From positions 3,162,001 to 3,226,000 of the forward strand of contig NC_014376.1 of the NCBI RefSeq assembly GCF_000144625.1: a stretch of DNA of 64,000 bases, in the 5' to 3' direction. The notes below the pieces were generated by a model that searched no databases, was not told the origin of the DNA, and saw only the letters and a list, made by a program, of their open reading frames with translations. The translations under genes were made by a program, and so were the position numbers. Position 1 is the stretch's first letter, and each line of letters begins with the position of its first letter. The DNA comes from [Clostridium] saccharolyticum WM1 (GTDB lineage Bacteria; Bacillota; Clostridia; Lachnospirales; Lachnospiraceae). Below are positions 63,194 through 64,000 of the stretch, piece by piece.

Positions 63194-64000
63194 TTATTCC
63201 TGATAGTCACCAGCCAAGTCTTCTTCCTGGTAGTCGTCCTGATAATCTTCCTGGTAGTACTGCGTTTCGCTGCTTCCATTCTCCTGGAATTCATTTCCGT
63301 AACCTTCATATCCGGCACCTGAATCCTGATAATCAAGCCCCAGCTCTTCAAATAATCCAAGCTCCCTTGCCTGGGTCTCACTCTTAATATCGATCTTATA
63401 TCCTGTAAGACGGGCTGCCAGCCTTGCATTCTGTCCTTCCTTTCCTATGGCCAGTGATAACTGGTAATCAGGAACAATGACCTGTGCTTCCTTTGACACC
63501 TCATCTGCAACAACACAGATGACCTTTGCAGGGCTTAATGCATTTTCTATCAGATAGGCCGGGTTATCATCCCAGTTGATAATATCAATTTTTTCTCCTC
63601 TCAGCTCATTCACGATGGAATTGACTCTTGCTCCGTTTAAACCAACGCATGCACCTACAGGATCCACGTTGGCATCATTGGATTTCACCGCAATCTTTGT
63701 TCTGGATCCTGCTTCTCTTGCGATGGCCTTGATTTCTACGGTTCCGTCCTTTACCTCAGCAACCTCGGATTCAAACAGGCGCTTAACAAGATCCGGATGA
63801 GTTCTGGATACGGAAATTCTCGGTCCTTTGGGAGTATCCTTTACTTCCAGAACGAAAACCTTGATCCTCTCAGTGGCCTTAAATACCTCACCTTTTACCA
63901 TCTCTGTTTCGTTAAGGATTGCATCTACCTTGCCTAAATTAATGCTGACATTTCTCCCCAAATACCTCTGTACGATTCCTGTGACAACTTCCCTTTCCTG
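63194..64000 (-). CDS. nusA: Transcription termination/antitermination factor NusA, C-terminal part
   Basis: The frame is open to the right edge, so the N-terminal RNA polymerase-binding domain is outside the window. The visible 268 residues start in the S1 domain (REVVTGIVQRYLGRNVSINLGK), continue through KH1 (GPRISVSRTHPDLVKRLFESEV, VGACVGLNGARVNSIVNELRGEKIDII) and KH2 (VIVPDYQLSLAIGKEGQNARLAARLTGYKIDI), and end with an acidic Tyr/Gln/Asp-rich tail of about 50 residues. First visible gene of the translation operon. Confidence 0.95.
   Translation of the reverse strand, partial: QEREVVTGIVQRYLGRNVSINLGKVDAILNETEMVKGEVFKATERIKVFVLEVKDTPKGPRISVSRTHPDLVKRLFESEVAEVKDGTVEIKAIAREAGSRTKIAVKSNDANVDPVGACVGLNGARVNSIVNELRGEKIDIINWDDNPAYLIENALSPAKVICVVADEVSKEAQVIVPDYQLSLAIGKEGQNARLAARLTGYKIDIKSETQARELGLFEELGLDYQDSGAGYEGYGNEFQENGSSETQYYQEDYQDDYQEEDLAGDYQE

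Overview
The window looks like a chromosomal segment of an anaerobic Firmicute, most likely a Lachnospiraceae or Clostridium-cluster XIVa organism. Reasons: the nusA-ylxR-ylxQ-infB-rbfA-nrnA-truB-ribF order is the Gram-positive arrangement, strong AGGAGG ribosome binding sites and TTGACA/TATAAT promoters are common, and the sugar ABC, branched-chain amino acid ABC, YARHG lipoprotein and JetA-family proteins resemble those of gut clostridia. Base composition is intermediate (mid-40s % GC by eye, not computed). The genus is not assigned. No rRNA, tRNA, insertion sequence, integrase or CRISPR array was seen.

Layout. 1-6.5 kb (minus): the tail of an unidentified gene, then recQ-sbcD-sbcC, a DNA repair and recombination cluster. 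6.7-8.2 kb: an EamA transporter and a ClbS/DfsB-like protein. 8.4-14.1 kb (plus): a potassium module with a KdpD-like kinase, a KdpE-like regulator, a small TPR protein, two adjacent RCK/TrkA-type proteins and TrkH. 14.2-16.2 kb: a membrane methyltransferase and a cation/proton antiporter placed behind a fluoride (crcB-type) riboswitch with a terminator. 16.3-18.3 kb: an XRE regulator and a decayed stretch holding a GH105-like fossil and a headless LysR fragment. 18.3-25.3 kb: guaA, uvrA and a YARHG lipoprotein.

25.4-39.2 kb (minus) is the most distinctive region. It is one apparently continuous ten-gene operon: a sugar ABC importer (binding protein and two permeases, no ATPase), a GH2 beta-mannosidase-like enzyme, a D-serine/D-threonine-type PLP enzyme, an N-acyl-D-amino-acid deacylase, a RidA protein, a GH9 hydrolase, a SIS sugar isomerase/deglycase and a BadF/NagK-type sugar kinase. 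It is transcribed divergently from a DauR/YheO-type regulator. The gene set suggests uptake and dismantling of a glycoconjugate carrying an N-acylated (D-)amino component; the substrate is unknown.

40.1-45.5 kb: a Wadjet/MksBEF-like condensin operon (JetA-JetB-JetC) with no JetD nuclease next to it. 45.8-54.9 kb: ftsH, pyrG and a complete branched-chain amino acid ABC operon (livJ-H-M-G-F). 55-64 kb (minus): an NlpC/P60 cell-wall hydrolase, then the translation operon from ribF back to nusA, which runs off the right edge. Its infB carries a strikingly regular 14-residue repeat in the N-terminal linker. A structured 52-bp repeat occurs three times in tandem in the D-amino acid operon, and one diverged copy lies between truB and ribF.
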